The notes: generated by a model from the letters alone, not told the origin. Positions 7,873 through 16,842 are shown, counted from the stretch's first letter. The stretch: DNA of 64,000 nucleotides from Micromonospora profundi (GCF_011927785.1 NZ_JAATJK010000001.1:4001001-4065000); one strand, 5' to 3'. Numbers and translations: made by a program.

Positions 7873-9090
7873 TCACTCGCCCGCGTCGGCAGCGTCGTGC
7901 CGGACCAGCTCTCCGAAAGCACGCCTGACCAGCCGGTTCGCTGCCTCCTGGGTCAGCCCGGTCGCCACCAGCAGATCGCTGACAGTCGTCCGGACCTGAG
8001 CCACCACGACGGCACCGGAGAAGCCGACCCCCTCCCGATAGGCGTCACCGGCCCTGCACACCGCCTGCAACGCCCGCACCCGCGCCCGATCGGGTTCGTG
8101 ACCGGCGGCGAACTGCTGCTTGAGCAGCCGGACCGCGTCGGCCAGCTCGGTGACCGCCTGCGGCATCGACGCCGGAACCGGCTCACCGTCCTCGATCAGA
8201 CTCACCGCCCGGCGGATCAGCGTGCCGGTGTTGCGCATCGCCCGGTCGATCGGCTCCGCCGCCCGCGCGTACCGACCCACCGGCCCGCGCCGCTCGTGCC
8301 AGTGCACAGGCGACAGGGTGCTGGCCTCCCGAGCACCCTGGGTCGCCTCGACGAGCGCGCTCAACTCCCCCTTGTTCTGCCGCAACGCCGCCAGAGCGGT
8401 CCGGGCAGGGCCGGCGTCGCCGTCTGCCAACGCCGCTGCGGTGGCGTCGAGCTGCGTGCTGAGCAGGTCAAACGCCGGCCGGGCGGCCCGGTTGAGCACA
8501 CGCAGCGGATTCAGGGGCAGCAGCACGGCGGTGACCAACAGCGCCACGCCACCTCCGATGAGCACGTCCACGAAGCGCGGGATCTCCAGGTCCCGCACGG
8601 AAGGGCTGAGGGTGGCGATGAGCACCGCCGTCGCGCCGGCCTGGAGCACCACGGCAGCACTGCCGACGAGGAACAGCGCGACGAGGACCGCCAGCACGAC
8701 GATGAGCGCGAGTTGCCACACCCCGGTGCCCAACGCCGCCAGCAGCAGATCACCGACGAACACCCCAACGGACACCCCGATGATCAGCTCCACGGTACGG
8801 CGGAGGCGTTGGCCGACCGACGCAGCGAGGGTCGACACGGCGGAGATCGGCGCGAACACCGGCTGGGAGACGTGCAGGATGTCGTGCGCCACAAGCCAGG
8901 ACAACGCGGCGGCCAGCCCGGCCTGCAGGGCCAGGCCACCGATGGCCCCCACCCGACGCAGACGGTCCCGCAGCGTCGCCACCGCACGCTCACGGAGCCG
9001 GGCGACCGTTGCCGCGAGGCCCGCCCACGCGGAATCATCGGTACGGGTCGGAGCTCCCCCGTCCGTTCCCGACCGACCGGCAGCCGCCAT
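7873..9090 (-). CDS. FUSC-family inner-membrane protein
   Basis: The protein has 405 residues. After a 50-residue basic N-terminus come closely packed hydrophobic segments (GLALQAGLAAALSWLVAHDI, VELIIGVSVGVFVGDLLLAA, LALIVVLAVLVALFLVG, VLIGGGVALLVTAVLLPLNP), followed by a long soluble helical part. This is the arrangement of FUSC/aromatic-acid-exporter proteins (half-size AaeB/YccS-like). It would reside in the cytoplasmic membrane and may export aromatic or amphipathic acids; the substrate is unknown. It ends 62 bp before the HicB-like gene, so it could feed transcription into that operon. The upstream gene at 9300 is divergent. Confidence 0.85.
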   Translation of the reverse strand: MAAAGRSGTDGGAPTRTDDSAWAGLAATVARLRERAVATLRDRLRRVGAIGGLALQAGLAAALSWLVAHDILHVSQPVFAPISAVSTLAASVGQRLRRTVELIIGVSVGVFVGDLLLAALGTGVWQLALIVVLAVLVALFLVGSAAVVLQAGATAVLIATLSPSVRDLEIPRFVDVLIGGGVALLVTAVLLPLNPLRVLNRAARPAFDLLSTQLDATAAALADGDAGPARTALAALRQNKGELSALVEATQGAREASTLSPVHWHERRGPVGRYARAAEPIDRAMRNTGTLIRRAVSLIEDGEPVPASMPQAVTELADAVRLLKQQFAAGHEPDRARVRALQAVCRAGDAYREGVGFSGAVVVAQVRTTVSDLLVATGLTQEAANRLVRRAFGELVRHDAADAGE

Positions 9091-9299
9091 GGCGGCGGCT
9101 ACCCGGGTCGGCCCGACTCATGCCCGCCGGGACGACGGCCGGTCGTCGCCGGGCCGACCGGACGTTCCGAACTCGCGCGGCAGGACGACACCGCACGAAT
9201 GGCTCCGCCGAACCGGGGTAGACGCGGGTCCGCCACACCGGTGGCGGGGCGTCCCCGGCCCGGATAGTCGGCCGGGCTGCCGGAACGCCTCGGGGGGCG

Positions 9300-11513
9300 A
9301 TGGCGGATGGATCAGCACTGTTGAACGGGCGCGACACCTCGTGCGACATCATCGAACTGCGGGTGCACGGAGTCTCCGGCGCCGGAGCCGACCAGATGCT
9401 GGGTCTACAGCAGTCGGCGCAGGTCGCCGGCGACCGCAGCGGGGGCTTTTTCCGGATACGCCCGTCCGGACCGGCGCCGGAGGGCGTACCGGGCGTGACG
9501 CTGGAGGCGTACCGCTGGGGTGACCTGCCCTCTGGGACCGTGGCCCGGACCCTCGGATTGGTGTTCCTGCTGCCGTTCATGCTGGCCAACGTGGCGATCT
9601 GGATGCGCCCCGCGAAGCCGGGCTCGGAGGCGGTGGTCAAATCCCTGTGCCGGGTGCTGGCACTGATGCTCACCGTGCTGTACGTGTTGGCCGTCGCGGG
9701 CGTCGCCCTGGACCTTGTCGCCTGGAAGTGCCTGACGTCATCCCGCTGCCTGGCCGGGCGAAGCTGGCTGTCCTGGCTGAGCGGGCAGCGGATCGGGGTG
9801 CGGCTGGCGGTGCTCGCGCTGGTCCCGGCCGCCGCGATCGCCCTGGTCTGGCGGCTCAGCAACCGACCCGGAAGATCGTTCGAGGCGTTCCGGGCACCCG
9901 ACGAGGAGCTGGGCGGGCATCGGCTCAGCGCGGTCGGCAAGTGGGACGCCGAACCGCTTGTGGGGCGGCTCCGTTCCGTACACGTCGCTGCGGCGTTCGC
10001 GACGCTGAGCACCGTCCTGCTCGCCGCCCGCGCCACGAACAGTGCCTCAGCCGCCACGCTCACGCTGGCGGTCGCCACCGGCGTGGTCCTGACCGCCTGT
10101 GTGGGCCTGCTGTGCACCCCCGCGCTGATCGACAGGGCTCCGACAAACACCCGACTCGACACGATCACGCGCACGCTACGGACCATCGCCGTCATCCTTG
10201 CCGCCCTGGCGGTGATCCACGTGCTGACCAGCCCCGAGCCATGGCAGGAGGGGCGCACGCTGCCCGGCTACGAGGCGATCCTGGCGGGGCTGTGCATCGC
10301 CCAGACGACACTGCTGGCCGTGTTCGGCGGGGTCCTGCTCCGGCACCGGGACCGCCAGAGCGACGGCAGTCCGCTTTTCGGTCTGGGAGCGCTGGCCATC
10401 TCATCCATCTCCATCAGCATTGCGGTGGCGTACTCCTCGGAGCTTGTCTACCGGGTGGCGGACTTCCTGGACCGCAACCTGCCGACCGGGGAGGGCCTCG
10501 CTGCCGGCCCGCCCGGGGCGTACACCTGGGCGATCTTCGGGTTTTTCCGGACCGTGCTGGTCACGACGGTCGTCGCCGGTTTTGTCGTGGTGTTCTCCCG
10601 CCCTGGCCGGAACCGCGCCGCGGCGACGGTCGTCGCACGCGACTACCCAGATCGGCCGGCGGAGGCCCTGCCACGACTGCGGCAGGTCCGCGACGCGATA
10701 GCAAAGGCACTGTTCACCGAGAAACTGGTGCTGTTGGCAGTCGTCTTCGCCTGCCTCACCGGCGTCGGCATGGCCACCACCACCATCGGCCTGCTGGGGG
10801 TGTTTCCCAGCCACGTCGCCGAAAGGTACGTGGGAGTGCCCGCCGACGTGATCACCTTCGGCATCGCGCTCGGCAGTTGGAAGATCGCGGCGGTCATCCT
10901 CGCCCTGATCATCGGCGGAATCTTCGCGTACCGGACCGTCCCGTTCCGGCGGCACGTCGGTGTCATCTGGGACCTCGGCACCTTCTGGCCCCGGGCCGCC
11001 CACCCGTTCGCGCCACCCTGCTACGCCGAACGCGCCGTGCCGGAGCTGACCCGACGAATCATCTACCTGGTCGAACGCGGCGACACAGTGGTGCTCACCG
11101 GTCACAGCCACGGCTCGGTCCTGCTCGCCGCGACAGTGCTCCAACTGCCGCCACGGATCGGCGCCCGCGTCGCGCTGCTCACGCACGGGTCACCGCTGCG
11201 CCGGCTCTACGCGCGGCTCTTTCCCGCGTACATCGACGACGCGGTGCTGCGCGAGATCGGCGAGCGAATCGGCTGGCGATGGGTGAACCTGTGGCGCGAC
11301 ACCGACTCGATCGGCGGCCGGATCTTCCCCACCCACGGTCCGACCAGCGATCCGGCGTCCAGAGTGGATCGTCGTCAGCGGGACCCCATCGACGTGGTGA
11401 CCCCGCCGGGTGACAGCGTGCCCCCGCCGATCCAGGGACACTGGCCGTGCGAATCCGACGAGACCTTCACCGACGCGGTACGGGAGTTGGCACGCCGCCT
11501 CGGCCCATCGTGA
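9300..11513 (+). CDS. Multi-pass membrane protein with lipase-like GHSHG motif
   Basis: The protein has 737 residues. It starts with a soluble segment containing IIELRVHGVSGAG (about residues 17-29), which resembles the oxyanion-loop HG of alpha/beta hydrolases. About ten hydrophobic segments follow (roughly residues 75-560). It then returns to a soluble domain with TGHSHGSVLL, where S603 would be the nucleophile (GxSxG), and a late GHW near the C-terminus that could supply the catalytic histidine. I infer a hydrolase whose fold is interrupted by a membrane domain. No named family is recognised and the substrate is unknown. The ATG follows a run of Gs. The gene ends only 3 bp from the convergent SDR gene. 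The 9091-9299 gap holds no other feature I can see. Confidence 0.75.
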   Translation: MADGSALLNGRDTSCDIIELRVHGVSGAGADQMLGLQQSAQVAGDRSGGFFRIRPSGPAPEGVPGVTLEAYRWGDLPSGTVARTLGLVFLLPFMLANVAIWMRPAKPGSEAVVKSLCRVLALMLTVLYVLAVAGVALDLVAWKCLTSSRCLAGRSWLSWLSGQRIGVRLAVLALVPAAAIALVWRLSNRPGRSFEAFRAPDEELGGHRLSAVGKWDAEPLVGRLRSVHVAAAFATLSTVLLAARATNSASAATLTLAVATGVVLTACVGLLCTPALIDRAPTNTRLDTITRTLRTIAVILAALAVIHVLTSPEPWQEGRTLPGYEAILAGLCIAQTTLLAVFGGVLLRHRDRQSDGSPLFGLGALAISSISISIAVAYSSELVYRVADFLDRNLPTGEGLAAGPPGAYTWAIFGFFRTVLVTTVVAGFVVVFSRPGRNRAAATVVARDYPDRPAEALPRLRQVRDAIAKALFTEKLVLLAVVFACLTGVGMATTTIGLLGVFPSHVAERYVGVPADVITFGIALGSWKIAAVILALIIGGIFAYRTVPFRRHVGVIWDLGTFWPRAAHPFAPPCYAERAVPELTRRIIYLVERGDTVVLTGHSHGSVLLAATVLQLPPRIGARVALLTHGSPLRRLYARLFPAYIDDAVLREIGERIGWRWVNLWRDTDSIGGRIFPTHGPTSDPASRVDRRQRDPIDVVTPPGDSVPPPIQGHWPCESDETFTDAVRELARRLGPS

Positions 11514-11516
11514 CTG

Positions 11517-12266
11517 TCACGCCGCATTCCGGGCGCGCCAGGCGTCAAGGCGCGTGCCGGCGATGCGGGCGCCGTCGGCGGGAACGAGCGAGCGCTCGCC
11601 CAGCACGCTGCCGAAGTAGCGGGCGTCGGGGTCGGTCACGACCGAACGGGGGTCGCCCCGGCCAGCGAGCACGGACCGACCCAGCTCGTCGAGGCGGAAC
11701 TGCTCCGGGCCGGCGATCTCGACGACGCCGTTCGTCGGCGCACCGACCGCGACCGCCGACACCCCGGCCGCGACATCGTCGGCCGCCATCGGCTGGATCA
11801 GCACCGGCGCCAGGCGTACGGAGTCGCCGTCCGTCGCGGCGTCGACGATGCCCTGGACGAACTCGAAGAACTGCGTGGCGTGCACCAGCGAGTACGGCAG
11901 CCCGGACGCGGCGACGAGCCGCTCCTGGGCGACCTTCGCCGCCATGTATCCGCTGTCCGGGAGCCGATCGCTGCCCACGATCGAGAGCGCCACGTAATGC
12001 CGCACTCCGGCATCCGTCGCGGCGGCGAGCAGGGTCCGGGTGGACGTCTCGAAGAACTCCAGCGCGGCCCCGCCGTCGAGCGACGGAGAGTTGGAGGTGT
12101 CGACCACCACGTCCGCACCGGCGAGCACGTCGGCCACTCCCTCGCCGGTAAGCGTGTTCACACCGGTCTTCGGTGACGCCGCCACCGCCTCGTGGCCCTG
12201 CTCAGCGAGGATCCCGACGAGCTTGGAGCCGATGAGGCCACTGCCACCGATGACGACGATCTTCAT
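11517..12266 (-). CDS. Atypical SDR/NmrA-like NAD(P)-binding oxidoreductase
   Basis: The protein has 249 residues. The N-terminal MKIVVIGGSGLIGSKLV gives the GxxGxxG dinucleotide-binding loop, and HYVALSIVGSDRLPDSGYMAAKVAQE carries the S...YxxxK of the extended/atypical SDR group. QFFEFVQGIVDAA and the C-terminal substrate region resemble NmrA/NAD(P)H-quinone-reductase-like proteins. It probably reduces a quinone or senses the NADP(H) state; the substrate is unknown. It stands alone, convergent with the membrane hydrolase gene and divergent from the methyltransferase. The ATG is preceded by AGGGAGTGG. Confidence 0.87.
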   Translation of the reverse strand: MKIVVIGGSGLIGSKLVGILAEQGHEAVAASPKTGVNTLTGEGVADVLAGADVVVDTSNSPSLDGGAALEFFETSTRTLLAAATDAGVRHYVALSIVGSDRLPDSGYMAAKVAQERLVAASGLPYSLVHATQFFEFVQGIVDAATDGDSVRLAPVLIQPMAADDVAAGVSAVAVGAPTNGVVEIAGPEQFRLDELGRSVLAGRGDPRSVVTDPDARYFGSVLGERSLVPADGARIAGTRLDAWRARNAA

Positions 12267-12503
12267 GATCGAACCACTCCCTGTCCCTCAGGCGTCGGAT
12301 CGAGCCGCTGTACCGGAACGGCGCCCCAGTGGGCCGATTCCAGCCTACGGAGCTGCGCCTCACCGAGGCGCAGAGATCAGGCGTGATGATTGCCGTCGCC
12401 GAAGCGCCTGGCTGGCCTGCTGATGGCGGGTGCCCGCTAGCCTGCTGATGGCAGGCGCCGGCGACACGGGGGGGCCGGCACCCACACCCAGCGGGAGGTC
12501 GAC

Positions 12504-13154
12504 GTGGCCGCAGTGTCCCACCCGGTGTTCGCCCGGGTCTACGAGCGGCTCAGTGTGGCGATGGACCGCGCCGGCCTCGACGAGTTCCGCCGGGACCTGG
12601 TCGCCGGCCTGTCCGGCCGGGTGATCGAAGTCGGTGCCGGCAACGGTCGGATGTTTCCCCACTACCCGCCGGGCGTCACCGAGGTCGTGGCGGTCGAGCC
12701 GGAGCCACGGCTGCGGGCCGCCGCCATCCGGGCCGCAACGACCGCGCCGGTCCCGGTCACCGTGGTCGACGGTCTGGCCGAGGCGTTGCCCGCCGGGGAC
12801 GGCGAGTTCGACGCGGCAGTGGTCGCGTTGGTGCTGTGCAGCGTGACCGACCAGGCGGACGCGCTCGCCGAGATCCACCGCGTGCTGCGCCCCAGCGGCC
12901 AGTTGCGCTTCTTCGAGCATGTCGCAGTGGAGGAACCCGGACGCCTGCGCCGGATCCAACGGCTGTCCGACGCGACGCTCTGGCCGAAACTGTTCGGCGG
13001 CTGCCACACCGCCCGCGACACCACCGCCGCCATCGGCACCGCCGGGTTCGCCATCGGGGAGCTGCGCCGCTTCCGGTTCCCGGCCACGAGTTCCAGCCCG
13101 TCCTCACCCTGCGTTCTGGGCCGGGCGATCAGGCGGGAGCCCGGCCGCAGCTGA
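12504..13154 (+). CDS. Class I SAM-dependent methyltransferase
   Basis: The protein has 216 residues. GRVIEVGAGNGRMFPHYP is motif I for S-adenosylmethionine, VVAVEPEPRLR is the acidic motif II, and FDAAVVALVLCSVTDQADALAEIHRVLRPSG is the Methyltransf_11 core. The closest general resemblance is to small methyltransferases of the METTL7/phosphatidylethanolamine-type group (HVAVEEPGRLRRIQ). The substrate cannot be stated. The GTG start has a GGGAGG box 6 bp upstream. The last 51 bp overlap the convergent gene at 13104-13676. Upstream, GCCTGCTGATGGC occurs twice (12415 and 12440) with a 25-bp period, of unknown meaning. Confidence 0.88.
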   Translation: MAAVSHPVFARVYERLSVAMDRAGLDEFRRDLVAGLSGRVIEVGAGNGRMFPHYPPGVTEVVAVEPEPRLRAAAIRAATTAPVPVTVVDGLAEALPAGDGEFDAAVVALVLCSVTDQADALAEIHRVLRPSGQLRFFEHVAVEEPGRLRRIQRLSDATLWPKLFGGCHTARDTTAAIGTAGFAIGELRRFRFPATSSSPSSPCVLGRAIRREPGRS

Positions 13155-13676
13155 GGGCAGGCCGGCAAGCCAGGCGTCCAGGGCCGCCGGGCTCTGGAAC
13201 ATCAGCACCGGCGGTACGGCGGGATCGCTCTGCCAGGCGCGCATCCGCCGTCGCGCCCGGCCGAACGCGCCGACATGCCAGAGCAGGATCGAGTCCCGGG
13301 ACAACACGCTGCCCAGCGACTCGCGGTTGCCGTTGCAGATCACCTCGCCCGTCACGAGCCGGCGCATTGTCCGACGCAGCAGCCGCCAGAACGACAGCCA
13401 CCGCGGATAGTCCAGGCCCACCACCAGGTCGGCGCGCGCAAGGGGTACGTCCCGCCACCCGTGGTACGCACCGTCGAGGATCCACGTGTCCCGGCGGCAG
13501 ATGGCCTCGATCCGGCTGCGCTGCTGCTCGACGGGCACCTCGACCCAGCCCGGCAACCACAACTGGTCGTCCACCGGATACCACGGCAACCCGAGGCGCC
13601 CGGCCAACTGTTGCGCCAGCGTGGTCTTGCCGGCGCCGTACACCCCGTAGACCAGGATGCGCCGTGGTGCGCTCAT
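13104..13676 (-). CDS. P-loop NTPase, adenylate-kinase/topology-modulation-like
   Basis: The protein has 190 residues. The N-terminal ILVYGVYGAGKTTLAQQLA carries Walker A (GxxGxGKT), and WYPVDDQLWLPGW, RDTWILDGAYHGW and ADLVVGLDYPRW follow the pattern of FlaR/topology-modulation proteins and small nucleotide-kinase-like P-loop proteins. It probably phosphorylates a small molecule or nucleotide; the substrate is not known. The start at 13676 was chosen because homology to the P-loop begins there, and the 28 upstream in-frame codons are low complexity. Its 3' end overlaps the methyltransferase gene tail to tail by 51 bp. Confidence 0.83.
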   Translation of the reverse strand: MSAPRRILVYGVYGAGKTTLAQQLAGRLGLPWYPVDDQLWLPGWVEVPVEQQRSRIEAICRRDTWILDGAYHGWRDVPLARADLVVGLDYPRWLSFWRLLRRTMRRLVTGEVICNGNRESLGSVLSRDSILLWHVGAFGRARRRMRAWQSDPAVPPVLMFQSPAALDAWLAGLPSAAAGLPPDRPAQNAG

Positions 13677-13841
13677 CGCGGAAGCGTACGCGCGAAAGTC
13701 GGTTGCCGCCGAGGACGAGTTCGGCCAGAGTGCTCCCCATGACGTACTGACGGGCGCCACCTCGCCGCACCGGGCCGCATGAGGCCGACAGGTGCCGTAT
13801 CACCGTCCGTCCCTTGCGTTCTCAGCGAGAAGTGAGCGTCG

Positions 13842-15023
13842 TTGTCTGAGCACAACTCCCCTGGGGAGTCTCTGTCCGCGTCCATGCCGGCCACCGTCAC
13901 CGTGTTCGCCTCTCCCGCGAGTTGGATCGAGTCCGACGCGCTGGAGCAGTGCCGACAGGTGGCCGCCCTCGACGGAATGATCCACGTTGCCGGCATGCCG
14001 GACCTGCACCCGGGCAAGGGTGCCCCGATCGGCGCTGCCATGGCGTCGAGCGTGCTGTACCCGCACCTGGTGGGATCCGACATCGGCTGCGGCATCGCCG
14101 TGTTCCCCTTCCGGCTCAAGCGCGTCGTACCGGAGCGGCTGGCGGCTCGGTTCCCCGACCTCGACCGCCCGCTCGACCCGGAGCAGGACGCCGACGACAG
14201 GGCCTGGGATGTCCTGCGGGGTGCGATACCCGCAGGTCACCTGGACGGGCTCGCTACGGTCGGGCGCGGCAACCACTTCGTCGAGCTGGCCCGCGTCGAC
14301 ACCGTCGCGCACCCCGGGCACGCGAGCCGCCTCGGGCTCGACGCCGGTGACCTCGTACTCATCGTGCACAGTGGCTCGCGCGGCCTTGGTGAGCGGATCC
14401 TGCGGGCGCACACGAGCGTTCACGGCGCCGGCCCCGCGCCGGACCCGGACGTCTACCTGGCCGCTCACGACGACGCCGTGCGGTGGGGTTCACTCAACCG
14501 GCGGCTGCTTGCCGCCCGGGTCGCGCACGCTCTGGGTGCCGAACCGACCGAGCCGATCGTCGACCAGTGCCACAACCTGGTCGAGGTCCGCGACGGCGTC
14601 TACCTGCACCGCAAGGGTGCGGCGCCCGGTGACGGCCGCGACGTGCTCATCGCCGGTACGCGGGGCACGGCGTCCTACCTCGTGGCCGCGCACGCCGGCC
14701 CCGATGCCAACCACTCGGTGGCGCACGGCGCGGGCCGCAAGATGTCCCGCGCCGACGCCCTGCGCCGCGGTCGGGCCAAGCACACTGTCGAGGAGTTGCG
14801 TCGCACGCCGGTGGGGTCGCTTGTGGTGTGCGGCGACCGCCAGTTGCTCTTCGAGGAGGCTCCCACCGCGTACAAGAGGATCGAGCAGGTGATCGGTGAC
14901 CTGGTCGAGCACCGGCTTGCCACACCTGTGGCCACAACGACTCCGGTGATCACCTACAAGACTCCGGCAGCGGGGGCCACGCCACGACCGGACCGCCAGC
15001 GCCGCGGGCGGAGCCGATCATGA
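13842..15023 (+). CDS. rtcB: RtcB-family RNA ligase (RtcB2-type, paired with PrfH)
   Basis: The protein has up to 393 residues. It keeps the RtcB active-site landmarks: GSDIGCGIA (metal-binding D and C), GRGNHFVEL, VHSGSRGLG, the GTRGTASYLV loop, and HGAGRKMSR, whose histidine is guanylylated in characterised RtcB. The enzyme joins RNA 2',3'-cyclic phosphate or 3'-phosphate ends to 5'-OH ends using GTP and Mn2+. It starts either at the TTG at 13842 or at the ATG at 13884 (GGGGAG 15 bp upstream); neither has an ideal ribosome-binding site. The stop overlaps the start of the PrfH gene as ATGA. This pairing points to repair and rescue of damaged ribosomes rather than tRNA splicing. Confidence 0.9.
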   Translation: MSEHNSPGESLSASMPATVTVFASPASWIESDALEQCRQVAALDGMIHVAGMPDLHPGKGAPIGAAMASSVLYPHLVGSDIGCGIAVFPFRLKRVVPERLAARFPDLDRPLDPEQDADDRAWDVLRGAIPAGHLDGLATVGRGNHFVELARVDTVAHPGHASRLGLDAGDLVLIVHSGSRGLGERILRAHTSVHGAGPAPDPDVYLAAHDDAVRWGSLNRRLLAARVAHALGAEPTEPIVDQCHNLVEVRDGVYLHRKGAAPGDGRDVLIAGTRGTASYLVAAHAGPDANHSVAHGAGRKMSRADALRRGRAKHTVEELRRTPVGSLVVCGDRQLLFEEAPTAYKRIEQVIGDLVEHRLATPVATTTPVITYKTPAAGATPRPDRQRRGRSRS

Positions 15024-15625
15024 GTACGCGGCTGCTGCTGTCCAGCGGGCACGGCCCGCAGGAGTGCGCCTGGGCGCTGGCCCGGTTGCTGCGCCGGCTG
15101 GAGGGCGAAGCCGCCCGGCGTGGCCTGACGGTCCGTCGCGTCGAGGTGGTGCCGGGCAACCAGTCCGGCACCTACCGGTCGGCGTTGATCCAGATATCAG
15201 GTGCCGACGCCGAGGCGTTCGCCGCCTCCTGGACGGGCACGCTGTGCTGGCAGGGGCCAAGCCCCTACCGTCCCGGCCACGGCCGGAAGAACTGGTATGT
15301 CACAGCGCAACCGCCGCCGGGCGACGCCGGGACGACGACGTTCACGGAGGCGGACGTCGACGTCGTGGCGTGCCGCACCGGCGGCCCCGGCGGTCAGCAC
15401 CGGAACAAGGCAAGCACCGCGGTACGGGCTACCCACCGCCCGTCGGGGCTCGTCGTGGTGGTGGACAGGGAACGGCAGTTCAGCCTCAACCGCGCCATCG
15501 CCCTGCGCCTGCTACGGGAGCGCATGAAGGCCGGAGACGAGGCGGCCCGGCGCGCGGTGACCACCGCCCGGTGGCGCATCCACGACTACCTGGTCCGGGG
15601 CGACCCCGTCCGCACCGAACGATGA
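15020..15625 (+). CDS. prfH: Peptide chain release factor homolog PrfH
   Basis: The protein has 201 residues. It has the release-factor catalytic loop CRTGGPGGQHRNK (GGQ near residue 126) and the following class-I release-factor domain 3 pattern (STAVRATHRPSGLVV), but lacks the stop-codon-reading domain, so it cannot recognise a normal stop codon. PrfH proteins are encoded next to RtcB. Work on enterobacterial homologs links the pair to ribosomes cut in the decoding centre of 16S rRNA: PrfH releases the nascent peptide and RtcB religates the rRNA. The start overlaps rtcB by four bases (ATGA), so the two are made together. The assignment rests on GGQ, size and neighbour. Confidence 0.9.
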   Translation: MSTRLLLSSGHGPQECAWALARLLRRLEGEAARRGLTVRRVEVVPGNQSGTYRSALIQISGADAEAFAASWTGTLCWQGPSPYRPGHGRKNWYVTAQPPPGDAGTTTFTEADVDVVACRTGGPGGQHRNKASTAVRATHRPSGLVVVVDRERQFSLNRAIALRLLRERMKAGDEAARRAVTTARWRIHDYLVRGDPVRTER

Positions 15626-15668
15626 GCGATGGTCCGTTCCCCGGCGTCGATGCCCGTAGGGTGGTGGC

Positions 15669-16496
15669 ATGGCTGAGCGACCTCTGACCCTGATGGCGGT
15701 GCACGCCCACCCCGACGACGAGGCGACGAGCACCGGCGGCGTCCTGGCCCGCTACGCGGCCGAGGGAGTGACGACGGTCCTCGTGACCTGCACGGACGGC
15801 CGGTGCGGTGACGGGCCCGGCGGGGTGAAGCCCGGCGACCCCGGTCACGATCCCGCCGCCGTCGTGGCGATGCGCCAGGCCGAGCTTGAGGCCAGTTGCG
15901 CGGCGTTGAAGGTCACCCACCTGGAGACCCTCGGCTACGGCGACTCGGGGATGATGGGCTGGCCGACGAACGACCAGCCCGGCTCGTTCTGGTCCACGCC
16001 GGTGGCGGAGGCGGCGGACCGGCTGGCCGAGCTGATCCGCCGGTACCGACCGGACGTCGTCGTCACCTACGACGAGAACGGCTTCTACGGCCACCCGGAT
16101 CACATCCAGGCCCACCGCATCACGATGGCGGCCGTTGCGCAGACCGACGTTGCGGCGAAGGTCTACTGGACCACCGTGCCCCGCACCGCGTTCGAGGACT
16201 TCGGCCGGATCATGAAGGAGCTGGGCATCGAGTGGGCCGACCCGGACCCGTCGTCGCCCGAGCCGGCGCTCGGCCTGCCCGACGACGAGATCAGCACCTG
16301 GGTCGACACGAAGGCATACGGCGACCAGAAGTTCGACGCGTTGGCGGCGCACGCCAGCCAGACCGAGAACATCTTCTTCCTGCAACTGGGCCGGGAGCGC
16401 TTCACCGAGCTGATGGGCGTCGAGACGTTCGTCCGCGTGCGGGACACCACTGACGCGCCGCTGCCCGAGGACGACCTCTTCGCCGGCCTACGCTGA
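15669..16496 (+). CDS. PIG-L family deacetylase (mycothiol-conjugate amidase-like)
   Basis: The protein has 275 residues. It begins with MAVHAHPDDEATSTGGVLARYA, the zinc-binding AHPDDE motif, and has YDENGFYGHPDHIQAHRI with the third zinc ligand. These are the LmbE/PIG-L hallmarks. Length and the GYGDSGMMGWPTN stretch fit the Mca/MshB branch, which hydrolyses N-acetylglucosaminyl-inositol amides, either in mycothiol synthesis or in detoxification of mycothiol S-conjugates. I favour an Mca-like role, but a general PIG-L deacetylase is possible. It starts 43 bp after prfH and may be in the same transcript. Confidence 0.85.
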   Translation: MAERPLTLMAVHAHPDDEATSTGGVLARYAAEGVTTVLVTCTDGRCGDGPGGVKPGDPGHDPAAVVAMRQAELEASCAALKVTHLETLGYGDSGMMGWPTNDQPGSFWSTPVAEAADRLAELIRRYRPDVVVTYDENGFYGHPDHIQAHRITMAAVAQTDVAAKVYWTTVPRTAFEDFGRIMKELGIEWADPDPSSPEPALGLPDDEISTWVDTKAYGDQKFDALAAHASQTENIFFLQLGRERFTELMGVETFVRVRDTTDAPLPEDDLFAGLR

Positions 16497-16509
16497 GTAA
16501 CCTGGTGCC

Positions 16510-16842
16510 ATGATCTTCATTACCGCCAAGTTCCGGGTGCTGCCGGAGCACGCCGACCAGTGGCCCCAGATCTCCGCCGCGTTCACCGAGGCGACCCGCG
16601 CCGAGCCGGGCTGCCTGTGGTTCGACTGGTCCCGCAGCCTCGACGACCCGACCGAGTACGTCCTGGTCGAGGCGTTCCGCGACGATGAGGCCGGCGGGGC
16701 ACACGTGCAGTCGGCGCACTTCCGCGCGGCACAGGAGCACCTGCCGCCGCACCTGGCCGAGACGCCGCGCATCGTCAACACCACGGTGCCGCAGCAGGAC
16801 TGGTCGCTGCTCGGCGAGATGGCAGTTCCCGAAGGCCGCTGA
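16510..16842 (+). CDS. Antibiotic biosynthesis monooxygenase-type (ABM) quinol monooxygenase
   Basis: The protein has 110 residues, the size of single-domain ABM/YgiN proteins. MIFITAKFRVLPEHADQWPQISAAF and EPGCLWFDWSRSLDDPTEYVLVEAF match the dimeric ferredoxin-like alpha-beta barrel, with the typical W/F-rich strand. Such enzymes oxidise quinols or anthrones without a cofactor; the physiological substrate here is unknown. It lies 13 bp after the PIG-L gene and is probably co-transcribed. The 184-bp gap that follows, to the xylanase stop, shows an 11-bp GC-rich direct repeat but no clear terminator. Confidence 0.85.
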   Translation: MIFITAKFRVLPEHADQWPQISAAFTEATRAEPGCLWFDWSRSLDDPTEYVLVEAFRDDEAGGAHVQSAHFRAAQEHLPPHLAETPRIVNTTVPQQDWSLLGEMAVPEGR

